DNA of 45,196 bases, from NCBI RefSeq assembly GCF_001644025.1, contig NZ_LUUK01000162.1, positions 1 through 45,196 on the forward strand. Direction: 5' to 3'. Of this stretch, positions 1-8,401 are shown one piece after another; position 1 is the stretch's first letter; the number at the start of each line of letters is the position of its first letter. This DNA is from Methylomonas koyamae (GTDB lineage: Bacteria > Pseudomonadota > Gammaproteobacteria > Methylococcales > Methylomonadaceae). The notes beneath the pieces were generated by a model, which did not search any database, was not told the DNA's origin, and saw only the letters and a list, made by a program, of their open reading frames with translations. Position numbers and translations under genes: made by a program.

Positions 1-39
1 AGAGGGTTGGCCGGGATTCATGTAAAAAACTCAGAAAAT
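1..39 (+). repeat. Left terminal inverted repeat of the outer transposon
   Basis: It pairs with 45158-45196 in reverse complement with mismatches at positions 8, 29 and 34 only. The length of about 38 bases is typical for Tn3-family ends, but the tip AGAGGG differs from the usual GGGG. Confidence 0.9.
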
Positions 40-46
40 GGGGGTA

Positions 47-1099
47 TTATTCTGAATTTAAAGGTGAATCGATGTTGTCAATGTTTTTATTTTGCGGATT
101 CTGAGATGGCGAAAGCATTTGCATTATTTGCTGGTGAGTAGCGATAACGGCTCTTGCGGCCATCAGTTCTGTTTCCAACTGCTGCGCCGTGAAGGTCGCT
201 TCTTGCAACCGTTCATCGTTTAATTTTATTACGTTGACCAATTCCGCTTCGCGCTGGTTAATTATTGCTAGTTGAGACAATAGTTGTTCATTCTTCATGT
301 CGGCAATAATCAATTGCTCTTTGACTGCACTGAGCAATCGTAATTCTTGATCTGCGCGTTGATACTCGCTACGAGAGTGTTTCAGTTCGCTCGATAATCG
401 AGCATTGCTTTCGTGGCTAGTGATCAATTCCTGTTGCTTGGTATTCACCGTATTTTGGGAGGTGCGCAGTTCGTTTTGTAGAAACTGAACTTGTTGTTCG
501 AACTGTCGTCGATCTTGTTCACGCTGCTCTTTGGCAGATGTACGAAAATGCTCCAATGCTTCTCGGGCATGCCGGTGCTTCTCTTCTAGAGAGAGACGGT
601 GCTCTTCTTCTTTGACCTGCAAAGCTTCGATATCCTGAATACGCTGTGTCAACTGAGTGTTTATTAGGCGCTCGTCTTGAAGTCTGTTCTGAGTTTCCAT
701 GTGCACATTTTTTTCGGCCGCTAGATCAAGCGCTAACTGTTCTGCTTGTCCTCGGAATGACGAGACTTCGTTCTGTAGTGTGGATATTAAATTGTTCAGC
801 TCTGCAACTTCGCTCTTGTGTTTCTCTGTGCATACGGAAATTTGCTGATCGGCTTCTTGGTGAAGTTGCTCCGCAAGTCGAGTCGACAAATCCAATATAG
901 CCTCACTAGCGGCCACTTTTGGTCCATGATTACCGTTTTCTTCTTCCTCAATCTCTTTTAGATAGCGCTGAATGGTTGTTTTCGAGCCAGTATTACCCAG
1001 CTCGACACGAATGGCATCAATTGACGGCCGTCGACCCATTGCCAGCAGATTGTTACGTGCTCTTGCGACCTCTGATCTATAAATGCCTGCTCTTGCCAT
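47..1099 (-). CDS. KfrA/TnpT-like DNA-binding coiled-coil protein
   Basis: The 350-residue protein has a KfrA-type N-terminal DNA-binding domain (about residues 1-60, with a helix-turn-helix rich in Arg, Ser and Thr) followed by some 250 residues of almost continuous coiled coil rich in Gln, Glu and Leu. In Tn4651-like transposons a protein of this type (TnpT) sits at one end and assists the tyrosine recombinase in resolving cointegrates; plasmid KfrA proteins are also autorepressors. The position at the very left end, reading outward, supports the TnpT role. The start ATG follows a GAGGTGAGT ribosome-binding region. Nested palindromes lie just upstream and could be its own operator. Alternative view: a plasmid-type KfrA captured as cargo. 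Family confidence is high; the recombination role is inferred from context. Confidence 0.8.
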   Translation of the reverse strand: MARAGIYRSEVARARNNLLAMGRRPSIDAIRVELGNTGSKTTIQRYLKEIEEEENGNHGPKVAASEAILDLSTRLAEQLHQEADQQISVCTEKHKSEVAELNNLISTLQNEVSSFRGQAEQLALDLAAEKNVHMETQNRLQDERLINTQLTQRIQDIEALQVKEEEHRLSLEEKHRHAREALEHFRTSAKEQREQDRRQFEQQVQFLQNELRTSQNTVNTKQQELITSHESNARLSSELKHSRSEYQRADQELRLLSAVKEQLIIADMKNEQLLSQLAIINQREAELVNVIKLNDERLQEATFTAQQLETELMAARAVIATHQQIMQMLSPSQNPQNKNIDNIDSPLNSE

Positions 1100-1124
1100 G
1101 ACTCACCTCGTATATTTCATACCG

Positions 1125-1145
1125 TATTACGTAATATGATATTAC
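1125..1145. promoter_or_regulatory. Overlapping palindromes ahead of the kfrA/tnpT-like gene
   Basis: TATTACGTAATA (1125-1136) is a perfect palindrome, and GTAATATGATATTAC (1131-1145) is a second perfect odd palindrome sharing its left half with the first. Three GTAATA-type half-sites therefore stand in tandem about 26 bases upstream of the start codon. This suits an autorepressor operator or the core of a recombination site bound by the TnpT-like protein. Confidence 0.5.
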
Positions 1146-1335
1146 ATACTATTTTTACAAAAAACAATGAAACGAAATTCATATTTTTAACATGCGATAA
1201 TGGTAGATTATTCAATGTTAGCTTTTTATATGCATAAATATGGAATAAGGAGAGTGTGTACATAAGGCTAGAGCGACGATGCAGCTGGGCATAAAAGGCG
1301 CTCGATGGCGCTTTAAAAAATCAACACATCGCGGC

Positions 1336-1340
1336 TACAT
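1336..1340 (+). repeat. Target site duplication (left copy, TACAT) of the nested transposon
   Basis: TACAT directly abuts the left 75-bp inverted repeat at 1341. The same five bases directly follow the right repeat at 9677-9681. Five-base duplications are the rule for Tn3-family insertion. Confidence 0.9.
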
Positions 1341-1415
1341 GGCCTAGTGGGAGCGAAGCTACAATATGACGACATATTAGGATGAGCTAATTGGGCCCAG
1401 ACCAATAAAAAGCTA
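1341..1415 (+). repeat. Left 75-bp terminal inverted repeat of the nested transposon
   Basis: It starts GGCCTAGTGGGAGCGAAGCT and pairs with 9602-9676 reversed, with 4 mismatches. This is about twice the usual 38-bp Tn3 repeat length and lacks the common GGGG tip. Confidence 0.93.
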
Positions 1416-1468
1416 ACCCTGAAGTTTTAGATATAATATTCCCAACCCAAAGCGTAGCAAGGTTTGCC

Positions 1469-4345
1469 GTGGCATATTCATGGAACGATCCAGATACACA
1501 ATACTTGTGGATGCTCACTAGCGACCAGTCCGGATTGCTGCAAGGCATGACCGACAAAGGACGGCTCGGTTTCGCGGTCCAGCTCAAGTTTATGGAACTA
1601 TACGGCCGCTTTCCCGAGAGCCTGGAAGAGTTGGATCAGAACGCAGTTCAGTGGTTAGCCACGCAGCTCGGTACAACGACGGATACGCTGTCCTCGTATG
1701 AACTTGGGGGGCGCCAAGGACAACGGCATCGGCGCACTATTCGTATTTTTCTTGGTTTCCGCCGCGCAACCGGCACCGATCTACGACAGCTTGCTCAGTG
1801 GCTATGCGACGATGTCTTGCCGTTAGACCCGCAAGTCCGCCATGGGCACGACATGGCGCTCGACTGGTGTCGCACACACCATCTGGAGCCACCGGCAGGC
1901 GATCATCTTGATCGCGTCATTCGGTCCGCCGTCCATCGTTATGAGACACAACAGTTGGCGACCATTCATGCGCGATTGAGCGCGACCAATAAATCCGCCG
2001 TTGACCGGTTGCTGGCCAGCGAGGAAACCGACCGCGAAGAATCGCTCAATAAGAATCGACAACCATCTCCTTTAGCGATCTCAAAACCGACCTTGGCAAA
2101 GCCAACCTCGATAGTTTGCTGATTGCCATCGCTAAGCTCAAGTGTATCGCCAATATCGGCCTGACGCCCGTCGTATTTCAGGACATTCCCGTCAAGTTTA
2201 TTGAACAATTCCGGCAGCGTTGCGGAGAGGCGTCAGCAACAATTGATCGATGCCTTAATCGATCTGCTGTTGCAGGTCATTCACAACTTGGGTGCTCGCG
2301 CCGAAAAAAGAATCGACAAACGTCAATTCGCTGCTTTCAAAAAGGTGCGAGGTAAAACGCGGCTTCTATTCAAGCTGGCCGAGGCCACAGTGGACCAGCC
2401 GGAAGGGATTGTCAAGGAGGTTGTCTATCCCGTGGTAGGGCAGAAGATTTTGCAGGAATTGGTTGAGGAGTTTAAGACCATGGGGTTCGATTTCGAACGC
2501 GAAGTCCAGGAAACCATGCGCTCATCCTATGGCCACCACTACCGGCGGATGCTGATACCGGTACTGGATGCGCTATGCTTTCAATCCAATAACACCGTAC
2601 ACCGCCCCGTCATCGACGCCCTGGATATACTGAAGGCCAATCGCGACAGCCAGCGGCAATACTACAACGCCGATGAAATCCCGCTGGAAGGCATTGTACA
2701 AAAGAAATGGCGCGATATCGTGGTGGAGCAGGACAAGGAAGGCAAAGACCGGGTTAATCGTATCAACTATGAAATCTGCGTACTCAGAGCATTACGTAAA
2801 CGCTTGCGCACCAAAGAAATCTGGGTTGTCGGCGCAGATCGCTATCGCAACCCGGAGTACGATTTACCCGCCGACTTCGCGGCCAAGCGTGATAGCTATT
2901 ACGAGCTACTGAAGGCTCCCAAGGATGCGGCAGAATTCATTGCACAAATACAGTCCGCCATGCGGGAATGGTTGACCAGACTGAATACCGAGCTTCCAAA
3001 CAATCCTAAGGTTCGCCTGCGTAAGCAAGGCAAAAACCTTATCCACCTTACACCATTAGACCGGCAGCCAGAGCCGCCGAATATGGCAGCACTAAAACGC
3101 GAAATAGGACGGCGTTGGTCGGATGTCGAGCTGATTGACATCATCAAAGAGGTTGACTTGCGGCTCAATTTTACGACCGCGTTTCGCACCAACGCCAGTC
3201 GCGAAGTGCTCGATCCGGCATTGTTGCAACGCCGCCTGCTGCTTTGTCCATTCGGCATTGGCACCAATGTCGGCCTAAAGCGCATCGCCAGTCAACAGCC
3301 GAGCGTCAGCTTTGAAGAGCTACGCTACGTCAAACGCCGGTTTGTGCAGAAAGGTGCACTGCGCTCAGCCATCAGCGAAGTTGTCAACGGCATTTTCCGT
3401 ATTCGCAATTCGGCCATCTGGGGCGACGCGACAACTGCCTGCGCTTCCGATTCCAGGCAGTTTGGCGCCTACGATCAGAATTTGATGACTGAATGGCACG
3501 CGCGTTATGGTGGGCGCGGTGTCATGATTTACTGGCATGTGGATACCAACTCGACGTGCATCTATTCCAAGCTTCGGCGCTGTTCCTCATCCGAAGTGGC
3601 GGCGATGATCGAGGGCGTACTGCGCCATTGCACGAATATGGAGATTGAACGCCAGTATGTCGATAGTCACGGCCAGACCGAGGTGGCTTTCGCCTTCAGT
3701 TATATCCTGGGCTTCGACTTGTTGCCTAGACTCAAGGCCATCGCCAAGCAGAAACTATATCTGCCGGCAACGGCAGACGCGGCACAGTACGCGAATTTGG
3801 AACCGATATTGACTCGAGCGATCGATTGGAATCTGATACGGCAGCAGTACGATGAGATGGTCAAGTATACAACGGCTCTACGCTTGGGGACGGCCGAACC
3901 GGAAGCCATCCTGAGTCGCTTCACCCGAGCCAATGTCATACACCCCACTTACAAGGCTCTAGCTGAGCTAGGTAAGGCGATCAAGACGATTTTCCTGTGC
4001 CGTTACTTGCACGATGAGTCGCTGAGACGGGAAATTCACGAGGGCTTGAACGTGGTAGAGAACTGGAATAGTGCCAATGACTTCATCTTCTACGGCGAGC
4101 GTGGCGAATTCGCAACCAACAGAGTCGAGGATCAGGAACTGGGTGTCCTGTCGCTTCACTTATTGCAAGTTTGCCTGGTGTACGTGAATACCCTATTCAT
4201 CCAGGAAGTGCTGGCAGAACCTGCTTGGAATGATCGCATGACAGTGGATGACTGGCGTGCCATCACGCCACTGATCTACCATCATGTGAATCCGTATGGC
4301 CGTATCGAGTTGGATATGGCAAGGCGCTTGCCTCTGGCCGCATGA
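1469..4345 (+). pseudogene. tnpA: Tn3-family transposase (DDE), disrupted
   Basis: The N-terminal part (1469-2122, GTG start, about 200 residues of real homology) and the C-terminal part (2201-4345, 714 residues) are both clearly Tn3 TnpA. Between about 2071 and 2200 homology continues in a different frame (residues like DLGKANLDSLL then NIGLTPVVF), then returns to the first frame. Compared with the usual family pattern, about 20 residues (the stretch before the conserved DALIDLL) seem to be missing at about 2225-2240. So at least two frame changes and a small deletion break the gene. The catalytic core looks intact: Asp in SDSRQF, Asp in YVDSHGQTE and Glu in GERGEFATN. The C-terminal half might still be made as a fragment; sequencing error is the main alternative. 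Confidence 0.85.
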
Positions 4346-4359
4346 AAATCCAAGCTTAT

Positions 4360-4494
4360 TTTTGTCATTATAACTTAATTCAACACCTTTTATATGTCAT
4401 ACTATAAATGACGGGTTAAGTGACACTATTTGATGAACAAAGCATATCCTTCTGCGCTGTCACATAATCGAACGTATAAGTGACAGGTAAAAAC
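4360..4494. promoter_or_regulatory. Putative res (resolution) site between tnpA and tnpR
   Basis: The stretch between transposase and resolvase is AT-rich and holds repeated TGTCA/TGACA half-sites facing each other, for example TGTCA at 4397 with TGAC at 4409, a TGACAC near 4421, and TGTCAC near 4459 with AGTGACA near 4479. Serine resolvases of Tn3 elements bind three such inverted pairs in about 120 bp next to tnpR, so location, size and repeats all fit. Exact subsite limits are not assigned. Confidence 0.6.
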
Positions 4495-5109
4495 ATGCTG
4501 ATTGGCTATATGCGGGTTTCAAAAGCGGACGGTTCTCAAGCCACCGATCTGCAACGCGATGCTTTACTGGCGGCCGGTGTCCATGCGGCTCATCTTTATG
4601 AAGACCATGCCTCTGGCAAAAAAGAAGATCGCCCTGGGTTAACGGCATGTCTTAAAGCGCTGCGCGAGGGGGATACTTTATATATATGGAAGCTCGACCG
4701 TTTGGGCCGTGATCTTCGCCACCTCATCAACACCGTTCATGATCTGACCAGCCGCGGTATTGGACTCAAAGTATTAACCGGTCATGGTGCCGCTATCGAT
4801 ACCACCACCCCGTCTGGGAAATTGGTCTTTGGTATTTTTGCCGCCCTTTCCGAATTTGAGCGGGAGCTTATCTCCGAACGGACAGTGGCCGGCTTGGCTT
4901 CGGCCCGCGCTCGTGGTCGAAAAGGTGGGCGGCCATTTAAAATGACCGCAGCTAAGCTTAGATTGGCGATGGTCGCCATGGGACAACCGGAAACGACGGT
5001 GGGCAATCTCTGTCAGGAACTAAACATTACCCGGCAAACGTTGTATCGGCATGTTTCGCCCAAGGGTGAACTGCGACCTGATGGGGTAAAGCTTTTATCA
5101 CGGGGATAG
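4495..5109 (+). CDS. tnpR: Serine resolvase of the nested transposon
   Basis: This small serine recombinase has about 204 residues from the chosen ATG. The N-terminus MLIGYMRVSK carries the catalytic serine of the YxRVS motif; the conserved WKLDRLGR block and the FGIFAALSEFERELISERT segment (E helix) follow, and a C-terminal Hin-like helix-turn-helix ends the protein (LCQELNITRQTLYRHV). It would resolve cointegrates at the adjacent res-like region. An upstream GTG at 4480 is in frame, but all family members begin at the M(L/I)(I/F)GYxRVS stretch, hence the ATG at 4495. It is intact, unlike the neighbouring transposase. Confidence 0.93.
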   Translation: MLIGYMRVSKADGSQATDLQRDALLAAGVHAAHLYEDHASGKKEDRPGLTACLKALREGDTLYIWKLDRLGRDLRHLINTVHDLTSRGIGLKVLTGHGAAIDTTTPSGKLVFGIFAALSEFERELISERTVAGLASARARGRKGGRPFKMTAAKLRLAMVAMGQPETTVGNLCQELNITRQTLYRHVSPKGELRPDGVKLLSRG

Positions 5110-5250
5110 CTATCGATTCAGTAACAACAGGTTTCGCTTGCGGCTACAGGCCAATTGGAGTCATTCAACTGGTTAAAAATATTAGAATTGAGCAACAGCT
5201 TTGGAATGTTTATCTGTCTTTCGAAGTGTCCGGGATAATTAAACCATTTC

Positions 5251-5322
5251 ACGCTGTATCGTCATGTGGAACCTAACGGCGAACTGCGTCCTGATGGTGA
5301 AAAACTTTTGGCAAATGGGTAA
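5251..5322 (+). pseudogene. C-terminal fragment of a second serine resolvase
   Basis: Reading from 5251 gives TLYRHVEPNGELRPDGEKLL and then ANG and a stop. This closely parallels the last residues of the intact resolvase 200 bp upstream (TLYRHVSPKGELRPDGVKLL). Only this tail remains; the preceding bases no longer read as resolvase. It is probably the scar of a recombination or replacement between two related transposons. Confidence 0.8.
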
Positions 5323-5520
5323 TCAAGATTGTTGCTGTAAATTTTAGTGGAATCGTCAAAATGCTTGATACAGCTTCGATATTTGGTCTTTATCGGTTGG
5401 CTGTTGCGATACATCGCATGCTGGATGACCACCGGCGTATTGCAGCTATCAAATGGATTTTATTGGAATGCAACACAGATGGAAAAAATGTACGGTAATC
5501 CGTATGAAGACAGAAAATTG

Positions 5521-5549
5521 TTGACTACCTAGACGACTGGTCGTATTAT
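5521..5549 (+). promoter_or_regulatory. Promoter and operator of the TetR-type gene
   Basis: TTGACT (5521-5526) and TATTAT (5544-5549) are spaced by exactly 17 bases. The spacer holds TAGACGACTGGTCGTA (5530-5545), close to the NemR-type box TAGAC-N-GGTC, so repressor binding would cover the promoter. The start codon at 5559 lies only about 10 bases beyond the -10 box, suggesting a leaderless or nearly leaderless message. Confidence 0.65.
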
Positions 5550-5558
5550 TATTCTCTA

Positions 5559-6152
5559 ATGGAGACTCGAAATATAAAATTTAAAAAAGACAAAATTCTC
5601 GATTGTGGCGTTCAGCTATTAATGGAGAAAGGCTACCATTCCAGCGGTCTTAACGAAATTCTAGGGGCGGCTAAGATTCCCAAGGGTTCGTTTTATTATT
5701 ATTTCGATAGCAAGGAACAATTTGCGGTTGAAGTTATATGGCATTACATCGAACCTTTTATTACACGCTTGGCCACAGAGCTAAGTGTCCATCAAAATGA
5801 TGGACTGCAGGCGTTGAAGAGTTATTACGCTGGGCTAATCAACGAGGTTGAGTCTACTAACTTCAAAGGCGGATGTTTGCTTGGAAACCTCATTGGAGAA
5901 ATAGGCGATACTAGTGAAGCCTGCCGCAAAGCTCTTTTAGACGCGATCTCGCGTTATACCAATTTGCAACAAGAAGCGTTACTAAGAGGACAAAATCATG
6001 GTAGCGTCCGTACCGACCGTTCTGCGAAGAGCATGGCAGACTTGTTGTCAAATAGTTGGCAGGGAGCTCTATTACGTATGAAAGTCGAACAGTCCATCGA
6101 ACCGCTCAATGCCGTTTTTAAGGATTTGTTAGATGATTACTTTAAGGCTTAG
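5559..6152 (+). CDS. TetR/AcrR-family repressor (NemR/AcuR-like)
   Basis: The 197-residue protein has a TetR-type helix-turn-helix at residues 10-55 (ILDCGVQLLMEKGYHSSG then GSFYYYFDSKEQF) and a C-terminal ligand domain with the GCLLGN pattern seen in NemR/AcuR relatives, where a cysteine can sense electrophiles (here the Cys of the GGCLLGN segment). Operator-like palindromes occur in its own promoter and again just before the next gene, so it probably represses itself and the downstream exported protein and rhodanese. The inducer is unknown; reactive sulfur or electrophiles would fit the rhodanese neighbour, but that is inference. Confidence 0.88.
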   Translation: METRNIKFKKDKILDCGVQLLMEKGYHSSGLNEILGAAKIPKGSFYYYFDSKEQFAVEVIWHYIEPFITRLATELSVHQNDGLQALKSYYAGLINEVESTNFKGGCLLGNLIGEIGDTSEACRKALLDAISRYTNLQQEALLRGQNHGSVRTDRSAKSMADLLSNSWQGALLRMKVEQSIEPLNAVFKDLLDDYFKA

Positions 6153-6192
6153 ATCAAATAGATTTTAGGCTATTATTTTTTTCTTATAAAAA

Positions 6193-6207
6193 TAGACGAC
6201 CGGTCTA
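6193..6207. promoter_or_regulatory. Second TetR-type operator
   Basis: TAGACGACCGGTCTA is an inverted repeat very close to the copy in the TetR promoter (TAGACGACTGGTCGTA). It lies in the 266-bp gap before the propeller gene. A short T-rich tract at 6171-6181 follows the TetR stop and may act as a weak terminator. Confidence 0.65.
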
Positions 6208-6418
6208 CTATTAATAATTGGAGGCGAGAGGGGGGGTAAGAAAATACTGATGAAATTCTTTCGATCGGCTTAATTGGACCAAAACTTTTGATGCTGTGAC
6301 TACCACAGTTAATGGAATTCGCGAAGCATGTTTTATAAAAACTTCCTTTAAGCATTGAGAGTGGAAACCCGCAACTTAAAATCACCTCGATGATACCGGG
6401 GAATGTTTGAAAAATTGG

Positions 6419-7585
6419 ATGAAGATTATGAAAATAAACTATCTATTTTTATTATTTCTACTCGAAAGTCTCCTGCTTTCGACAACTGCTTCAGCGGAAA
6501 TGTTAGCGATGCTGAACTACGAAACCGAGCCACAGCAGCCGCGTCAGGAAGGCATTGCCATAATGGATGTTGATCCAAGTTCTGCGCATTTCGGAGAAAT
6601 CGTTGATCATGTTTCCTTACCGACGGATGGCGTATCGCATCATATTTTCTATAACAAAACATTAGATAAGGCTTACATTACCAGTTTGGGCAATGGTGCT
6701 CTCAGAGTCATGAAAATGCGCCAAACGCCGCTTAATCCTAAGGATATTGATGTTCCGGCGTGCCAAGTTGCTGAAGATATAATCTTTTCTGAAGACGGTA
6801 AGCTCTGGTATATGACCTGCATGGGATCAAGTAATGTGATTGTTGGAGATGCCCATACGGATAAGGTTGTTAAGGTCATTACTAGCAAAGATGCAAAACA
6901 TTTCATTCAAAATCCACACGGTATCGGTTTGCATCAGGCTATTGACAGATTATTGGTGACCAGCACTATCAAGCCCGATTTGACCGAACCTGGTAATACC
7001 GTGACAGAAATTCAAGCGTCGACAGGTGAAATCGTGGCGACACATAAAGTTTCTGGTCCAGATTTCCAAGGTGGCTCTGGACCTGTTGAAGCAGTGTTTA
7101 TTCCCCATTCCAATCCGGCTCAGGCTTATATCAATACGATGTTCGAGGGACGATTGTGGCTGGCGTCCTGGCAACATCAGATTAAGCAATTTCAATTAAA
7201 GCCGGTATTTAATTTTGCCGATGTTAAACAAGGTATGCCTCTGGAAATCTATTTCAGTCATGACCATAAAAAATTGTTTGTTACTACTGCAAAACCGGGA
7301 GCTTTAAACATATTCGACATCAGTACTAGCCCTGAAAAACCACGACTGATCAAGTCGATTTCGACTGCGGGAGGCGCCCATCATGTCGTGATTTCGCCAG
7401 ACGAACGATTTGCAATTGTTCAGAATAATTTTTTAAATTTGCCGGAAATGAATGATGGGTCGATCACGGTCATTGATCTCCACAAAATGGAAACAATAGC
7501 GACTATCAACACGCTCAAGGATAAAGGCTGGAAAGCCAACTCTATTCTCATGATGCCTCAATGGCATACCGACGATGCTCATTAA
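6419..7585 (+). CDS. Exported YncE-like beta-propeller protein
   Basis: The protein has about 388 residues from the chosen ATG. A hydrophobic signal peptide (MKIMKINYLFLLFLLESLLL) ends at an ASA-like cleavage site before Glu. The mature part has repeated blade-like segments ending in patterns such as GALRVMKM, SNVIVGDAHTDKVVKVI, GALNIFDISTSPEKPRL and GSITVIDLHKMETIATI, as in YncE/lactonase-type seven-bladed propellers. It is presumably periplasmic; the substrate is unknown. It is followed 31 bases later by a rhodanese, so the two are probably co-transcribed and controlled by the TetR protein. The in-frame TTG at 6407 is rejected because the signal peptide starts more naturally at the ATG at 6419. 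Confidence 0.8.
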   Translation: MKIMKINYLFLLFLLESLLLSTTASAEMLAMLNYETEPQQPRQEGIAIMDVDPSSAHFGEIVDHVSLPTDGVSHHIFYNKTLDKAYITSLGNGALRVMKMRQTPLNPKDIDVPACQVAEDIIFSEDGKLWYMTCMGSSNVIVGDAHTDKVVKVITSKDAKHFIQNPHGIGLHQAIDRLLVTSTIKPDLTEPGNTVTEIQASTGEIVATHKVSGPDFQGGSGPVEAVFIPHSNPAQAYINTMFEGRLWLASWQHQIKQFQLKPVFNFADVKQGMPLEIYFSHDHKKLFVTTAKPGALNIFDISTSPEKPRLIKSISTAGGAHHVVISPDERFAIVQNNFLNLPEMNDGSITVIDLHKMETIATINTLKDKGWKANSILMMPQWHTDDAH

Positions 7586-7616
7586 TATTAAATTCAACCT
7601 ATTGGAGGATAAATAA

Positions 7617-8006
7617 ATGAAAAAAGAAAAAACATTAATGGATTTTGTAAAACAAGCTAAAGCCCAAATACAGGAAGTAGAGGTTTCTGAGGTAATCGCA
7701 TTATTAGAAAATGGATACCAAATTTTAGACGTACGCGAACCTGAAGAGTTTTCATCAGGTAGCATCGAAAGTGCTTTAAATATTCCTCGCGGCATTCTGG
7801 AACCCGCTGCCGATCGCGAATATACCGGTCACCGAGAGGAATTAATGGATCGTGCGAAAAAATGGTTGGTTATCTGCGCTAGTTCTGGTCGATCCGCTAT
7901 GGCCACGGTCGTATTGCAAGAAATGGGGTTCCAAAACGTCAAGAATATTAATGGTGGCATGAACGCATGGAAAGCAGCTGGGCTACCTGTTGCGACGTGT
8001 CAATAA
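7617..8006 (+). CDS. Rhodanese-domain sulfurtransferase
   Basis: The single-domain rhodanese has 129 residues. The motif ILDVREPEEFSSGSI is the conserved N-terminal rhodanese signature, and CASSGRS at residues 87-93 is the catalytic loop with Cys87 and the loop arginine. The ending NGGMNAWKAAGLPV is the typical C-terminal signature. Single-domain rhodaneses move sulfane sulfur or handle persulfides. There is no signal peptide, so it is cytoplasmic. A strong ribosome-binding site (TTGGAGG) lies 8 bases before the ATG. It forms a unit with the upstream propeller gene; the IS3-family element starts right behind it. Confidence 0.92.
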   Translation: MKKEKTLMDFVKQAKAQIQEVEVSEVIALLENGYQILDVREPEEFSSGSIESALNIPRGILEPAADREYTGHREELMDRAKKWLVICASSGRSAMATVVLQEMGFQNVKNINGGMNAWKAAGLPVATCQ

Positions 8007-8083
8007 CAAAGGTGGTGCCGAAAAATTGAACAGCCGGTTAAGTGAAAGACCTGCTACTTTTGAACGTCCGTAAGGACAAAACA

Positions 8084-8401
8084 ATGGAGCAGAAGATGTC
8101 CAAAAAACCGAGAAGAAAACATTCACCGGCCTTCAAAGCCAAAGTTGCCCTGGAGGCCTTGGCTGGCGATAAAACGCTGGCCCAATTGATCCAGGAATTC
8201 GAGGTTCATCAAAACCAGATTGTCGATTGGAAGAAGCAGCTGAGCGAGCGGGTGGCCGAGGTGTTTGGGAAGCCCGCGGAACCAAAATCGCCGCCAGTCG
8301 ATCTGCAAGCCCTACACGCGAAAATCGGCCAACTGACATTGGAAAACGATTTTTTAGAGGGCGCGCTCACCAAGGCGGGATGGCTGAGCGCAAAGCGATG
8401 A
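8084..8401 (+). CDS. IS3-family transposase OrfA
   Basis: The 105-residue DNA-binding subunit has an N-terminal helix-turn-helix of the IS3 OrfA type (HSPAFKAKVALEAL, then a recognition helix ending NQIVDWKKQL) and a leucine-zipper-like segment (LHAKIGQLTLENDFLEGAL). The ATG at 8084 follows TAAGGAC. The stop overlaps the orfB start in an ATGA. Confidence 0.9.
   Translation: MEQKMSKKPRRKHSPAFKAKVALEALAGDKTLAQLIQEFEVHQNQIVDWKKQLSERVAEVFGKPAEPKSPPVDLQALHAKIGQLTLENDFLEGALTKAGWLSAKR
8350..8356 (+). promoter_or_regulatory. Programmed -1 frameshift site of the IS3 element
   Basis: The heptamer T TTT TTA stands in the orfA frame exactly as X XXY YYZ. Slipping back one base leads into the orfB frame, which is open upstream to 8227. 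IS3 elements make their fused OrfAB transposase in this way. Confidence 0.7.

Larger units (their letters stand above)
5110..5558. other. Intergenic stretch with resolvase remnant and promoter
   Basis: It holds a fragment of a second resolvase gene (5251-5322) and the TetR-gene promoter (5521-5549). A 45-codon open frame begins at 5360 (MLDTASIFGL...) and an overlapping 61-codon frame at 5347, but neither resembles a family I know, so no gene is called. Confidence 0.5.

Noticed and set aside
5347..5532. 61-codon ORF before the TetR gene
   Set aside because: Overlaps the TetR promoter and another frame; hydrophobic by chance, no family or ribosome-binding site.
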